Source: Corynebacterium sp. MSK041 (GTDB taxonomy: Bacteria; Actinomycetota; Actinomycetes; Mycobacteriales; Mycobacteriaceae). Taken from it: a DNA stretch of 64,000 bases. Both the position numbers and the translations under genes were made by a program. The notes under the pieces are model-generated. The model did not search any database. It was not told where the DNA came from and saw only the letters and a list, made by a program, of their open reading frames with translations. Within the stretch, counting starts at the first letter, position 1. Every line of letters begins with the position of its first letter. Below, in pieces: positions 15,857 to 25,161 of the stretch. The stretch spans positions 1 through 64,000 of the forward strand of contig NZ_JASPJK010000001.1 in the NCBI RefSeq assembly GCF_030232265.1, read 5' to 3'.

Positions 15857-16333
15857 TTGACTGCTTCGGACACCGCCCGCGACCTCGCCGTCATCGCCGC
15901 TAAAGCTGCCGATGAGAAACTTGGCAGCAACATTGCCGTGATCGACGTCTCTGACGTCTTGGCTATCACCGACATCTTCGTGGTTGTCTCCGCTGATAAT
16001 GAACGCCAGGTTGCCTCCATCGTTGAAGAGGTGGAAGACCAGTTGACCAAGGCCGGTGCTGAGCCAAAGCGCCGTGAGGGAAACCGTGAATTCCGCTGGG
16101 TCCTGTTGGACTACGGCCTGTTTGTCGTGCACATTCAGCGCGAGGCCGAGCGTGAATTTTACGGTCTAGACCGCCTCTACGCTGACTGCCCGCGCATTGA
16201 GGTGGAGGGCGTAGAGCCGTATGTTCTCCCCGGTGAATTTTCCACGAGTGCGGATGGTGCCAACGTACGCACGCTGGACAACATCGAGGACCTGCCTTTG
16301 GCGGGTGAAGGTCCCAGCAATGATGACGAATAG
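15857..16333 (+). CDS. rsfS: Ribosome silencing factor (Iojap/RsfS)
   Basis: A 158-residue protein that binds L14 on the 50S subunit and blocks subunit joining under starvation. The family core is visible as AADEKLGSNIAVIDVSDVLAITDIFVV, EGNREFRWVLLDYGLFVVHI and REFYGLDRLYADCP. The start is TTG with AAAGGA 10 nt upstream. The C-terminal 35 residues are an acidic tail beyond the core. It lies between nadD and the phosphatase. Confidence 0.95.
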   Translation: MTASDTARDLAVIAAKAADEKLGSNIAVIDVSDVLAITDIFVVVSADNERQVASIVEEVEDQLTKAGAEPKRREGNREFRWVLLDYGLFVVHIQREAEREFYGLDRLYADCPRIEVEGVEPYVLPGEFSTSADGANVRTLDNIEDLPLAGEGPSNDDE

Positions 16334-16349
16334 ACACGACTAGCCACGG

Positions 16350-17000
16350 ATGACCACTATGACGCGACGACTGATCATGCTGCGCCACGGCCAGACCACC
16401 TACAACGCTGGCCGTCGTATGCAAGGGCAGCTCGATACTGAGCTGTCGGAGACAGGGGTCGCGCAGGCACGCGCTGCTGCTCAATGGGCGAAAGATTACG
16501 GGATTATCCGCATCATCTCCTCTGATTTGGGGCGTGCCAGCCGGACCGCGGAGATCATTGCCGCTGAACTGCGTTTGGACGTGGAACTCGATCCGCGGTT
16601 GCGTGAAACCCATTTGGGTACGTGGCAGGGAATGACCCACCAGGAGGTGGACGCTGAGTTCCCAGGTGCGCGCGCGGCGTGGCGCCACAGTCCGGCCTGG
16701 GCGCCACCGGGTGGGGAATCGCGGTTGGATGTGGCGAGGAGGGCGAGGCCGGTCGTCGATAAGCTGATGCGCGATTTCGACGACTGGGATGACAACGCCG
16801 TGCTCTTCGTTGCGCACGGCGGCACGATTTCGGCATTGACCTCGAACTTGCTTGAGTTGGATGAGGCGCAATACCCGCTGCTCAAGGGCCTGCACAACAC
16901 AAATACCTCGCAGCTTTTGGCGCGTCCCGCATTTGAAGGCACGCCGGGCAAAACCCAGTGGTACCTCGAGGCATGGAATCAGGGGCTGGGTGCGCCATGA
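16350..17000 (+). CDS. Histidine phosphatase family protein
   Basis: A 216-residue member of the phosphoglycerate-mutase-like histidine phosphatases. The phosphohistidine motif is LRHGQTTYN near residue 13, followed by RMQGQLDTELSETG. The second histidine is in LFVAHGGTISAL. Corynebacteria annotate it as a second phosphoglycerate mutase, but the family is mostly phosphatases; in mycobacteria a relative acts on glucosyl-3-phosphoglycerate. The substrate is not decided by sequence. Its stop overlaps the degV start (ATGA), so the two are coupled. Confidence 0.9.
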   Translation: MTTMTRRLIMLRHGQTTYNAGRRMQGQLDTELSETGVAQARAAAQWAKDYGIIRIISSDLGRASRTAEIIAAELRLDVELDPRLRETHLGTWQGMTHQEVDAEFPGARAAWRHSPAWAPPGGESRLDVARRARPVVDKLMRDFDDWDDNAVLFVAHGGTISALTSNLLELDEAQYPLLKGLHNTNTSQLLARPAFEGTPGKTQWYLEAWNQGLGAP

Positions 17001-17821
17001 CCATTCGTATTGTCACCGACAGCTCCGCTGGAATCCCGCCGCACGTCGCAGAGGAACTGGACATTACTGTCCTGGACCTTCACGTCACACGCGATGACAC
17101 TGATGAGGCGGATGGCAAGAAAAGCGAGGCCCAGGGGACCTCGGGGTTGAGTGCCATTGAGCTCGCTGCCGCGTACGCCCGCCAGCTGGAGCGCTGCAAC
17201 GATGAGGGCATTGTTGTACTCCACTTGTCCAAGCGGTTGTCCGCCACATGGTCGGCTGCGGTGAGTGCTTCAGCAGTTTTCGACGACACCGTGCGCGTCG
17301 TAGACACCTCCGCCGTGGGTATGTCCCTGGGTTTCGCGGCCATCGTTGCCGCATCGTTTGCGCGCGCCGGTGCGGATGTGGATGGCTGCGTGAATGCTGC
17401 GAAAGGTGCGCTTGCCCTGTCGGAGACGTGGTTGTACCTTTCCCAACTCGATGACATCCGTAAATCCGGCCGTATCTCCGCTACGACCGCGGTGTTGTCC
17501 GCAGCCCTGCTAGCCACAAAGCCGATCCTGCGCGTGCACGACGGCAAACTGGAGCTGGCTATTAAGACGCGTACGCAGAAGAAGGCCTTTAGCAAACTCG
17601 TCGAGCATGTTGTTAAGCGTGCGGACGGAATGCCGGGCTATGCAGCCGTGCAGTACGCCGGGGACCGGGAAGGTGCTGAGACGCTCAAGGGCATGCTGGA
17701 AGAAGCTCTGCCGGAAGGTTCCACCGTGGGCATTTACCCCCTAGGTGAAGTGGTCACGGTGCACACGGGTGAGGGTGCGCTTGGCCTGTCCGTGTTCTTT
17801 GCTACCCCGACGGTGGAGTAG
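16997..17821 (+). CDS. DegV family fatty-acid-binding protein
   Basis: A 274-residue DegV protein. These bind a fatty acid and, in firmicutes, hand it to a fatty acid kinase. Typical segments are MTIRIVTDSSAGIPP at the start, LHLSKRLSATWSAA, VVDTSAVGMSLGF and DDIRKSGRISATTAVLSAALLATKPIL. The ATG at 16997 overlaps the phosphatase stop by 4 nt. A longer reading from 16958 would lie inside the previous gene and add unlike residues. No fatty acid kinase partner gene is in this window. Confidence 0.92.
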   Translation: MTIRIVTDSSAGIPPHVAEELDITVLDLHVTRDDTDEADGKKSEAQGTSGLSAIELAAAYARQLERCNDEGIVVLHLSKRLSATWSAAVSASAVFDDTVRVVDTSAVGMSLGFAAIVAASFARAGADVDGCVNAAKGALALSETWLYLSQLDDIRKSGRISATTAVLSAALLATKPILRVHDGKLELAIKTRTQKKAFSKLVEHVVKRADGMPGYAAVQYAGDREGAETLKGMLEEALPEGSTVGIYPLGEVVTVHTGEGALGLSVFFATPTVE

Positions 17822-17860
17822 CCACGTCTGTCCACTTCAGTGGGCAGATTTTCCAGTTTC

Positions 17861-17907
17861 TGTGGATAAAACCGTGTTTAGATGACGTGTCACTACGGTT
17901 ATCCACA
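17861..17907. promoter_or_regulatory. Two inverted perfect DnaA boxes upstream of comEA
   Basis: TGTGGATAA (17861-17869) and TTATCCACA (17899-17907) are perfect DnaA boxes facing each other across 29 bp, in the only intergenic gap of this stretch. They could tie comEA-comEC-holA expression to DnaA, or titrate DnaA. Confidence 0.5.
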
Positions 17908-17960
17908 CCCCTGGCCGTGAGTCCTTTTCGCCGTAGTCGCTGACGATTAGCGTGGCGGAC

Positions 17961-18632
17961 ATGGCACCACCAACCGCAGTTGACCGGCTCAAAGAGCTCA
18001 CCCGCCCAACGGGTGAAGAGGAGCTCATGCGGGTCACCTACCCCACGCCGCGATTGCGCATTGCCCCGCGGACAGCGGCGGCTGCGGTCGGGTGCGTGGT
18101 TGCGGTGTGCCTCCTGGCTGTCGGCTGGTCCAGCCTGCGCAGCCCCGATGCAGCTACCGACGCCCCAGAACCGCTGTGGAGCACCGCCGCCGAAGCCAAC
18201 GAACTACCGGGACAGGTTGTGGTTGCCGTGGTGGGGGCCGTGGAACAACCGGGCCTGGTCACCCTTGATCAGGGCGCTCGTGTGGCCGATGCGCTGGACA
18301 AAGCCCGACCGTTGCCCGATGCGGATTTGATCAGCGTGAACCTGGCTCAGCTCCTGGTTGATGGGCAGCAGATCCACGTTCTGACCCAGGGGGAGGTGCC
18401 CGCGTCGGGTGTGGTGCCGCAGCCAGGCCAGCCGGGTGGGGCGGGGATTTCACTCAACTCGGCCACGGCGGCGGAACTCACTGAGCTGCCCGGAGTGGGG
18501 GAGGCAACCGCAGCGGCGATTGTGGCGCACCGGGAATCTGCTGGGCCGTTCACCGCGGTCGAGCAGCTCATGGATGTGAAAGGGATTGGCCCTGCCAAGT
18601 TCGAGGCAGTGAAAGATCTGGTGACACTCTGA
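17961..18632 (+). CDS. comEA: ComEA-type DNA-binding protein
   Basis: A 223-residue membrane-anchored DNA-binding protein. One transmembrane helix lies near residues 30-50 (VGCVVAVCLLAVGWSSL). Then comes an SLBB-like segment (VVVAVVGAVEQPGLVTL) and a C-terminal helix-hairpin-helix pair (NSATAAELTELPGVGEATAAAI and LMDVKGIGPAKFEAV). In competent bacteria ComEA receives DNA at the outer face of the membrane. The ATG at 17961 is preferred over the GTG at 17952 because TAGCGT ends 7 nt before it. It overlaps comEC by 1 nt. Confidence 0.92.
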   Translation: MAPPTAVDRLKELTRPTGEEELMRVTYPTPRLRIAPRTAAAAVGCVVAVCLLAVGWSSLRSPDAATDAPEPLWSTAAEANELPGQVVVAVVGAVEQPGLVTLDQGARVADALDKARPLPDADLISVNLAQLLVDGQQIHVLTQGEVPASGVVPQPGQPGGAGISLNSATAAELTELPGVGEATAAAIVAHRESAGPFTAVEQLMDVKGIGPAKFEAVKDLVTL

Positions 18633-19999
18633 TGAGTGAGCTCCGTCTGGTTCCGGCGGCGCTATGCGCATGGGGTGCGGCCCTTGCTGTGATCGTGGCG
18701 GGCCCGTGGGCAGGGCTCATCGTGGTCGCCGTTGTTGTGCTTGTGCTGTTTCTCATGCGTGAGCTCGGCCAAGCGATCTTGGCTGGTGGGATCGGGGTGT
18801 GCTCGCTGGCATTGTCGTGGTGGCGAATGGCAGCGGCGCAGGCGTTCAACCCTCATGCAGGCATCACCGGATGGATCAGCGGTATGCCCAAGGAATTGGA
18901 TTCCGGGAGTTGGTTGGTCCGCGTGCGGGTGGAGGGGTATCCCACACCCGTGCCGGTGTTTGCCGAGTCCTTGCCGGAAGGGACAGTGCCTGGTGCAATG
19001 GTGGCGGCCTCGGGGCAGGTGACAGATCCTACGCGGCCGGGGATCGCGGCGTTTGTGATCAATGGCGAGGTGGCACTGCTGCACCCGCCTGAGGGGTTTG
19101 CTGCTTTTGCTGCTGGCGTGCGGGAGCGTTTTTCCGCTGCGGTAGCGGAGCATGTTGGGCCGCACGCCCAGGGCATCATTCCGGGGATGGTGCTGGGGGA
19201 TGTGTCCTTTCAGTCGGCGGAGGAGCAGCAGGCGTACATCGATACGGGGCTGAGCCACTTGAGCGCGGTCAGTGGTGCGAACTGTATGTACGTGGCCACA
19301 GCGGCGCTCCTCGTGGCGCGTCTGGCGCGTGGTGGGTTGCGGGTGCAACTGGCGGCGGCTGGGGTGGCTCTGCTGGTGTATGCCGGACTCATCGGCCCAG
19401 AGCCAAGCGTGCTGAGAGCAACCGTGTCCGGACTCGTTGGATTGGTAGCGGTGATTAGCTCCAGCCGCGCGGAGCCGATCCATGCGCTGAGCTTGGCCAT
19501 CATCGGGCTCATCTTGGTGGATTCGGATCTGGCGGTGAACTACGCCTTCGCGTTATCGGTGGTGGCTACGGGCAGCATCGTTGCGTTGTCACCGCTGATC
19601 TATCAGGCGTTGGGGCGCACTGGGTGGCCAGACATTTTCGTCCGAGTGTTGTCCGTGGCCATTGCTGCGGACATGGCCACGGCACCCCTCATCGCCGCCA
19701 TGGTGGGCCGAGTGCCAGTGGCGTCCGTGTTGGCCAATGTGGCGGTGAGCCCCGTGACGGGGATTGTCACAGTGCTGGGTATGGCCGCCGCGATCTTGTC
19801 GCAGATCAGCCATGTCCTGGCGGCCCCGTTGTTGTGGGTGATTGCGCCCTTAGGTGGCTGGGTGCGCACGGTAGCGGAGGTGGTATCGCGTAACCCGCAT
19901 GCCACGGTGGAGGTGGGCCCGGCGCTCGTGATGGTGTGTTATGGCTGGATCTTCGCTGCTTTCATCGTTGCACGCGGGAGAAGCCGGAGAATACAATGA
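18632..19999 (+). CDS. comEC: ComEC/Rec2 family DNA channel protein, short form
   Basis: A 455-residue polytopic membrane protein. The competence domain is clear: HLSAVSGANCMYVATAALL, AGLIGPEPSVLRATVSGLVGLVAV and YAFALSVVATGSI. The C-terminal metallo-beta-lactamase-like domain found in long ComEC proteins is absent, as I recall is usual in corynebacteria. In transformable bacteria ComEC moves single-stranded DNA across the membrane. Its stop overlaps the holA start by 4 nt. Whether this organism is naturally transformable is not known. Confidence 0.92.
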   Translation: MSELRLVPAALCAWGAALAVIVAGPWAGLIVVAVVVLVLFLMRELGQAILAGGIGVCSLALSWWRMAAAQAFNPHAGITGWISGMPKELDSGSWLVRVRVEGYPTPVPVFAESLPEGTVPGAMVAASGQVTDPTRPGIAAFVINGEVALLHPPEGFAAFAAGVRERFSAAVAEHVGPHAQGIIPGMVLGDVSFQSAEEQQAYIDTGLSHLSAVSGANCMYVATAALLVARLARGGLRVQLAAAGVALLVYAGLIGPEPSVLRATVSGLVGLVAVISSSRAEPIHALSLAIIGLILVDSDLAVNYAFALSVVATGSIVALSPLIYQALGRTGWPDIFVRVLSVAIAADMATAPLIAAMVGRVPVASVLANVAVSPVTGIVTVLGMAAAILSQISHVLAAPLLWVIAPLGGWVRTVAEVVSRNPHATVEVGPALVMVCYGWIFAAFIVARGRSRRIQ

Positions 20000-20940
20000 G
20001 CCGCATGTCCAGCCACAGTCCCGTGCATTTTGTGGTTGGCGAGGATGAATTTCTCGCCGAACGCGCAACGCAGGCCATCATCGACCAAGCAAGCCCCGAG
20101 GCTGAGGTCACTGTTTTGCGCGCCGGGGATGTGACGGAGGGCGAGCTGCTGCAGGCCACAAGCCCGTCGCTGTTTGCGCAGGAGCGCGTGGTGGTGATCA
20201 AGGACACTGAACTCGCCGGTAAGGAGCCCGCGGAGCTGCTCCTGCAAGCCGCGGTTGATCCCGCGCCGGGCATGACGTTGGTGATTGTGCACAGTGGCAA
20301 GGGCCGGAACAAGGCGTATGTACCGAAGTTCCGTAAGACCGCGGAGGTTCATGAGGTGGGCACGCTCAATCAGCGTGAACGCCAGACGTGGGTGCAAAAT
20401 GAATTCCGCCGTCGCGGGGTACGCCCCACACCAGATGTTGTTGGGGCATTGTTGGAATCCGTCGGTTCGGATTTGCGCGAGTTGGCGTCCGCGATCGAGC
20501 AGCTTATCGACGACACATCGGGCGACCTCACCGTCTCCGACGTCCGCGCCTACTACACCGGCGTGGCGGAGGTCTCCGGCTTTGATATCGCGGACCAAGC
20601 GGTGACGGGCCGGGTTGATCGCGCCTTGGCCAGCACGCGCCGGGCACTGCAGTTGGGTATTAGCCCGGTGGCCATCACGGCGGCATTGGCCAACAAGATC
20701 GGTGATATTGCGAAGCTCTACCAAACCCGAGGTAACCCGGACCAGATTGCGCGGGAGATTGGCATGCACCCCTTTGTGGCAAAGAAAACTATGCAGATTG
20801 CCCGGAACTGGTCGGGTGATGCGGTGAGCCGTGCGGTGATCATCGTTGCCCGGCTTGATGCGGAGGTCAAAGGGCAAGGCGGGGACCCAGAGTTCGCCGT
20901 GGAGGACGCCGTGAGGCGGATCGCCACCCTGGCGCGCTAG
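19996..20940 (+). CDS. holA: DNA polymerase III subunit delta
   Basis: A 314-residue clamp-loader delta subunit, which opens the sliding clamp for loading. Family features are VHFVVGEDEFLAERA at the start, QATSPSLFAQERVVVIKD, TTLVIVH-like strand TLVIVHSGKGRNKAY, and the C-terminal collar helices (ITAALANKIGDIAKLYQ, GMHPFVAKKTMQIARNW). The ATG at 19996 overlaps the comEC stop, so a longer upstream start is not needed. This comEA-comEC-holA arrangement is general in actinobacteria. Confidence 0.94.
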   Translation: MSRMSSHSPVHFVVGEDEFLAERATQAIIDQASPEAEVTVLRAGDVTEGELLQATSPSLFAQERVVVIKDTELAGKEPAELLLQAAVDPAPGMTLVIVHSGKGRNKAYVPKFRKTAEVHEVGTLNQRERQTWVQNEFRRRGVRPTPDVVGALLESVGSDLRELASAIEQLIDDTSGDLTVSDVRAYYTGVAEVSGFDIADQAVTGRVDRALASTRRALQLGISPVAITAALANKIGDIAKLYQTRGNPDQIAREIGMHPFVAKKTMQIARNWSGDAVSRAVIIVARLDAEVKGQGGDPEFAVEDAVRRIATLAR

Positions 20941-20984
20941 CCACACAGGTGTCTTATGTCCAACGCGTGATAGGGTGCCTCTCC

Positions 20985-21374
20985 GTGACCGACCACAACA
21001 TTCCGGATGACGTCCGGGACTTTGCCACGCGCCTTTTCACCATGGCGCGCGAAGGCGACCTCACGCTGTTGGACTACATCGACCACGGTGTGGATGTGAA
21101 CCTGTCTAACCAGGACGGCAACACGTTGCTCATGCTCGCGGCGTACGCCGGGCAGGAGGAGTTGGTGAGGGGACTGGTGGGGCGTGGGGCGGACGTCGAT
21201 AAGCAAAATATGCGTGGACAGTCGCCTTTGGCTGGAGTGGTGTTCAAGAAAGAGGATGCCATCGTGGACATTCTTCTGGCGGCCGGAGCGGACCCACACG
21301 CGGGTACACCTGATGCGATTGCGACGGCACAGATGTTTGAACGCGCGGACCTCGTGGAAAAGATGCAGCAGTGA
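20985..21374 (+). CDS. Ankyrin repeat protein
   Basis: A 129-residue protein made of three to four ankyrin-type repeats: AREGDLTLLDYIDHGVDVN, DGNTLLMLAAYAGQEELVRG, GQSPLAGVVFKKEDAIVDIL. Such repeats mediate protein contacts. No signal peptide or membrane segment is seen. The GTG at 20985 is chosen because TAGGGT ends 8 nt before it, giving a likely leaderless message; an upstream ATG would add 12 residues. The last codons overlap the exporter gene (GTGA), so the two are translated together. The binding partner is unknown. Confidence 0.85.
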   Translation: MTDHNIPDDVRDFATRLFTMAREGDLTLLDYIDHGVDVNLSNQDGNTLLMLAAYAGQEELVRGLVGRGADVDKQNMRGQSPLAGVVFKKEDAIVDILLAAGADPHAGTPDAIATAQMFERADLVEKMQQ

Positions 21375-22018
21375 ACCCCGCCGACCTTGCGGCGATCGTC
21401 GCTGTGAATGTGGTGGGCGCTGCCTCCCCCGGCCCCGACGTGGTGCTGCTTACCCGGATGGCCACGCGCTCACGCAAGCACGCCATGTCCGCGAACCTGG
21501 GCATCCACGTTGGGGTGCTCATGTGGACATCCCTCACGGTTTTTGGTGCGGCCGCGCTGCTCACCGCGTTCCCATGGCTGCTGGAACTCATTCAGGTGCT
21601 TGGCGGCAGCTGGATCGTATACATGGGCATTTCCGCTGTGCGTCAAGGGTGGCGTGACCGCCTCAACCCACCTCTGGATCTTGAGGAGGCCGTGCAGCGG
21701 CTAGGCTCTGTCCGCTCCGCCTTTACAACAGGTGTGGCCACGAATCTGTCCAACCCGAAGATCGTTCTCTTCCTCGCCGCGCTCGTTGCACCGCTGCTGC
21801 CGATGTCCCCAACAGTGGGGGTCGCGCTCACGGTCATTGCCGCGCTGTGGCTGTCTTCTTTCCTGCTGTTTGTCGGGTACTGCACCCTCGTGTCCACCGA
21901 CCGGGTGAGACGTAAACTCTTCCATGCCGGCCCCTACATTGACATGGGTGCCGGCACCTTCTTCATCATTGCCGGCACCCTGCTCATTGTCCGCGGGCTG
22001 CTTGGTTTGGCTGGGTAG
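21371..22018 (+). CDS. LysE/RhtB family amino acid exporter
   Basis: A 215-residue membrane protein of the LysE/RhtB export family. About six hydrophobic segments are present. The N-terminal family block is VNVVGAASPGPDVVLLTRMATRSRKHAM (PGPD motif), and TNLSNPKIVLFLAALVAPLLP matches the central NPK block. These proteins export basic or neutral amino acids, homoserine or threonine in exchange for protons or ions; the substrate here is not clear. It starts inside the ankyrin gene's stop. Confidence 0.9.
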   Translation: MNPADLAAIVAVNVVGAASPGPDVVLLTRMATRSRKHAMSANLGIHVGVLMWTSLTVFGAAALLTAFPWLLELIQVLGGSWIVYMGISAVRQGWRDRLNPPLDLEEAVQRLGSVRSAFTTGVATNLSNPKIVLFLAALVAPLLPMSPTVGVALTVIAALWLSSFLLFVGYCTLVSTDRVRRKLFHAGPYIDMGAGTFFIIAGTLLIVRGLLGLAG

Positions 22019-22094
22019 CCGCCCTTTAGTCCAGGAAGAACGAAACTACCCAGTTGGTCGCCTGCGCCTGTCCACCTGCCACCCAAACAACAAA

Positions 22095-22124
22095 ACCCTG
22101 CCCCGCGATGATGCGGAACAGGGT
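22095..22124 (-). terminator. Terminator of rpsT
   Basis: On the minus strand ACCCTGTTCCGC pairs with GCGGGGCAGGGT (12-bp stem with mismatches, 6-nt loop), followed by TTTGTTG. Confidence 0.85.
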
Positions 22125-22139
22125 AGGAGCTAAGAAGTT

Positions 22140-22406
22140 TTACTTGCCCAGCTTGTTGAAGGCCTTGGCCATGTTGGACTTCTTGTTAGCCGCGTTGTTG
22201 CGGTGGAAGACACCCTTGCTCACAGCCTTGTCCAGCTTGCGGGAAGCAACGCGCAGCTGTGCTTCGGCTGCGGTAGCGTCGCCAGCCTCGATCGCTGCGT
22301 TGAACTTACGGATCTCGGTGCGCACTGCGGAGCGGATGCTCTTGTTGCGCACACGGCGCTTCTCGTTGGTGATAACGCGCTTCTGCTGCTGCTTGATGTT
22401 TGCCAT
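22140..22406 (-). CDS. rpsT: 30S ribosomal protein S20
   Basis: An 88-residue S20 protein ([23 protein letters not shown]..., ending [15 protein letters not shown]), the normal size. The start at 22406 is preceded by AAGAGGTAC; a frame opening further upstream adds 27 residues unlike S20. It is transcribed against holA and lysE, as in other corynebacteria, and ends in a clear terminator. Confidence 0.97.
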   Translation of the reverse strand: MANIKQQQKRVITNEKRRVRNKSIRSAVRTEIRKFNAAIEAGDATAAEAQLRVASRKLDKAVSKGVFHRNNAANKKSNMAKAFNKLGK

Positions 22407-22601
22407 GATGTACCTCTTGACGTATCTGAAGTTCGAAAAAATTACTGCATCCGCCCGTTTATGCGCCACAACTTGTTGCAGGGCCACAAACCCAAGGTCC
22501 TGTCTGTGGCGTGTGACGCACCAGCACGAAGGCCGGAGCGAATAACGGGTAAACCCTAGCAGGTGGTGCGCGCGCGGAGCAAAACTGCGCGGGCCAAAAG
22601 G

Positions 22602-23120
22602 TTAGGCCCAGTCGAAGTGCTTCCGTAAGTGATCCGCAATCCGGTCGAAGCGTCGTGGCGGGAACAGTGCACCGCGACGGCGAAGGTCGGTTTCGGGGAT
22701 AGCCAGTGTTTTGTCCAGGCGTACCCAGCAAGGTTCGCCGGTGGTTTTCCATTCGCCGCTGCCGATGGGGAGCCATGCGTCATCATCAGCGTGGTCGTCA
22801 TTAGAGGAGATGAGCAGGCCAAGGACGTCTTGGCGCTCACGGCCGACAACCAGCATGGAGCGTTCCCGCAGGGGGGTGGCAGGCACGTAGAACCACACCA
22901 CCTCGCCGGGTTCAGCCTGCCCGTCCATGTCAGGTGCATAGAAAATACTGCGCGGAATGTCAGCGGTGGGGAACACTTTGGTGCGTGCGGGGCGACGATG
23001 GTGCTGGGTGGGGGAATTGCCCAGGCGCTCATTGAGCAGCTTCAGGCCTTCTTCCAGCGGGGTCCGTTGCCGCCGGAGTGTGCCCTTTCCCGCCCATTTG
23101 GGGCGCCGCCACATAGCCAT
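22602..23120 (-). CDS. PemK/MazF-like protein
   Basis: A 172-residue protein whose central part resembles the PemK/MazF beta-barrel: GEVVWFYVPATPLRERSMLVVGRERQDVLGLLISSN, then WVRLDKTLAIPE. Real MazF toxins are about 110 residues and paired with an antitoxin. This one has a 60-residue basic N-terminal extension and no antitoxin-sized gene beside it, so toxicity is doubtful. The ATG at 23120 has TAGGCT ending 7 nt upstream. It is divergent from lepA, a conserved arrangement in Corynebacterium. Confidence 0.75.
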   Translation of the reverse strand: MAMWRRPKWAGKGTLRRQRTPLEEGLKLLNERLGNSPTQHHRRPARTKVFPTADIPRSIFYAPDMDGQAEPGEVVWFYVPATPLRERSMLVVGRERQDVLGLLISSNDDHADDDAWLPIGSGEWKTTGEPCWVRLDKTLAIPETDLRRRGALFPPRRFDRIADHLRKHFDWA

Positions 23121-23231
23121 GGTTCTCAGCCTAGATCGTTCGCCGAATGTGTGACAGTTATTGGGGGTATTTGGTGGGGCGTCGTGAAGCATTTTCCTGC
23201 TTATGCCAAGGCCACGGTAGAGTGAGGCGCG

Positions 23232-25103
23232 ATGGCCAAGAACACCAATTTTGCATTGCAGACCTTCACGGATCCAGCGAGGATCCGGAACTTCTGCATC
23301 ATCGCGCACATTGATCACGGTAAGTCGACGTTGGCGGACCGCATTTTGCAGCTGTCCAATGTGGTGGATGAGCGTGAGATGCGCGACCAGTACCTCGACA
23401 GCATGGATATTGAGCGTGAGCGCGGTATCACCATTAAGGCGCAGAACGTGCGTCTGCCGTGGGTGCCCAAGACCGGCGCGCATGCAGGTGAAGAGATGGT
23501 CCTGCAGATGATTGATACGCCCGGTCACGTGGACTTCTCCTACGAGGTCTCGCGTTCGCTCGATGCGTGTGAGGGCGCGATTTTGCTTGTCGACGCCGCC
23601 CAGGGCATCGAAGCCCAAACCCTGGCCAACCTGTACATGGCCATGGAGAATGACCTGGAGATCATCCCGGTTCTGAACAAGATTGACTTGCCGGCGGCGG
23701 ATCCGGATAAGTATGCCGAGGAGATCGCCCACATCATTGGCTGCGAGGTTGAAGATGTGTTGCGCGTGTCCGGTAAGACCGGCCAGGGTGTGCCGGAGCT
23801 GCTGGATCGCGTGGTAGAGCTCATCCCGTCGCCGACCGCCCCGGGTGCTGCCGATGGTGGCGTTGGTGCGGATCTTCCGGCACGTGCGCTGGTTTTTGAC
23901 TCGGTCTATGACACGTACCGTGGCGTGGTCACCTACATCCGCATGATGGACGGCAAGCTGGAGTCCGGCCAAAAGGTTCAGATGATGAACACGGGCGTGA
24001 CCCACGAGATCCTGGAAATCGGCATTGTGTCCCCGACGATGCAGAAGACCAAGGGCCTCGGTCCGGGTGAGGTGGGCTACCTCATTACCGGCGTGAAGGA
24101 CGTCCGTGAGACGCGTGTGGGCGATACGGTGACGTGGGCGTCGAAAGGCGCGGAGGAACCTCTCGCGGGTTTTGAGGAAGTCAAGCCGATGGTCTATTCG
24201 GGCCTGTTCCCTGTGTCCCAGGAGGATTTCCCGGCGCTGCGCGAGAGCTTGGAGAAGCTCCAGCTTAACGACGCCTCCTTGACCTGGGAGCCCGAAACCT
24301 CCGTCGCCTTGGGCTTCGGTTTCCGCTGTGGCTTCCTGGGCCTGCTGCACATGGAGATCACCCGCGACCGCCTAGAGCGCGAGTTCGACCTGGATCTGAT
24401 TTCCACCGCACCGAGCGTGACCTACCGCGTCATCGCGGAAGATGGCACGGAGTCGATGGTGCACAACCCGTCTGACTGGCCAGGCGGAAAGATCCCCGAG
24501 GTCTATGAGCCGACGGTGAACATGACGATCATCGTGCCACAGGAATTCGTGGGTACGACGATGGAGCTGTGCCAGTCCAAGCGCGGCCAGATGAAGAACA
24601 TGGAGTACCTCTCCGAGGACCGCGTGGAGCTGCGCTACATCATGCCGCTCGGTGAGATCATCTTTGATTTCTTTGACATGCTGAAGTCCCGCACCAAGGG
24701 GTATGCCTCCCTCAACTACGAGGAAGCGGGCGAGCAGGAAGCAGACCTGGTCAAGGTGGACATCCTCCTCCAGGGTGAGCCGGTGGATGCGTTCTCCGCG
24801 ATCGTGCACCGTGACTCGGCTCAGTGGTACGGCAACAAGATGACCAAGAAGCTCAAGGAGCTCATCCCCCGCCAGCAGTTCGAGGTGCCCGTCCAGGCTG
24901 CGATCGGTTCGAAGATCATCGCGCGTGAGAACATCCGCGCCCTGCGCAAAGACGTTCTGTCCAAGTGCTACGGCGGCGATATTTCCCGTAAGCGCAAGCT
25001 GCTGGAGAAGCAGAAGGCCGGTAAGAAGCGCATGAAGTCCATCGGTTCTGTCACCGTGCCGCAGGAAGCATTTGTGGCAGCGCTGTCCACGGACGAGGAG
25101 TAG
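23232..25103 (+). CDS. lepA: Elongation factor 4 (LepA)
   Basis: A 623-residue translational GTPase that acts on stalled or mistranslocated ribosomes. The G domain shows [14 protein letters not shown], the RGITIK switch, DTPGHVDF and NKIDLPAAD. The EF-4-specific C-terminal domain includes [22 protein letters not shown]. Length and order of domains are standard. TAGAGT ends 8 nt before the ATG, suggesting a leaderless message. The gene is divergent from the PemK-like gene. Confidence 0.98.
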   Translation: MAKNTNFALQTFTDPARIRNFCIIAHIDHGKSTLADRILQLSNVVDEREMRDQYLDSMDIERERGITIKAQNVRLPWVPKTGAHAGEEMVLQMIDTPGHVDFSYEVSRSLDACEGAILLVDAAQGIEAQTLANLYMAMENDLEIIPVLNKIDLPAADPDKYAEEIAHIIGCEVEDVLRVSGKTGQGVPELLDRVVELIPSPTAPGAADGGVGADLPARALVFDSVYDTYRGVVTYIRMMDGKLESGQKVQMMNTGVTHEILEIGIVSPTMQKTKGLGPGEVGYLITGVKDVRETRVGDTVTWASKGAEEPLAGFEEVKPMVYSGLFPVSQEDFPALRESLEKLQLNDASLTWEPETSVALGFGFRCGFLGLLHMEITRDRLEREFDLDLISTAPSVTYRVIAEDGTESMVHNPSDWPGGKIPEVYEPTVNMTIIVPQEFVGTTMELCQSKRGQMKNMEYLSEDRVELRYIMPLGEIIFDFFDMLKSRTKGYASLNYEEAGEQEADLVKVDILLQGEPVDAFSAIVHRDSAQWYGNKMTKKLKELIPRQQFEVPVQAAIGSKIIARENIRALRKDVLSKCYGGDISRKRKLLEKQKAGKKRMKSIGSVTVPQEAFVAALSTDEE

Positions 25104-25161
25104 GCGGGACGAAAAGCTGCCCCGCCAAGGGGGTAAAGCGTGGGGCGTTATGCTCGGGGAC

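Noticed and set aside
22407-22601. A tRNA or small RNA gene between rpsT and the PemK-like gene
   Set aside because: No cloverleaf or promoter-terminator pair could be found; I see nothing there beyond the rpsT promoter region.
22602-24350. A 582-residue open frame on the minus strand antisense to lepA
   Set aside because: Only the part from 23120 down matches a protein family; the rest is the antisense of the conserved lepA gene.
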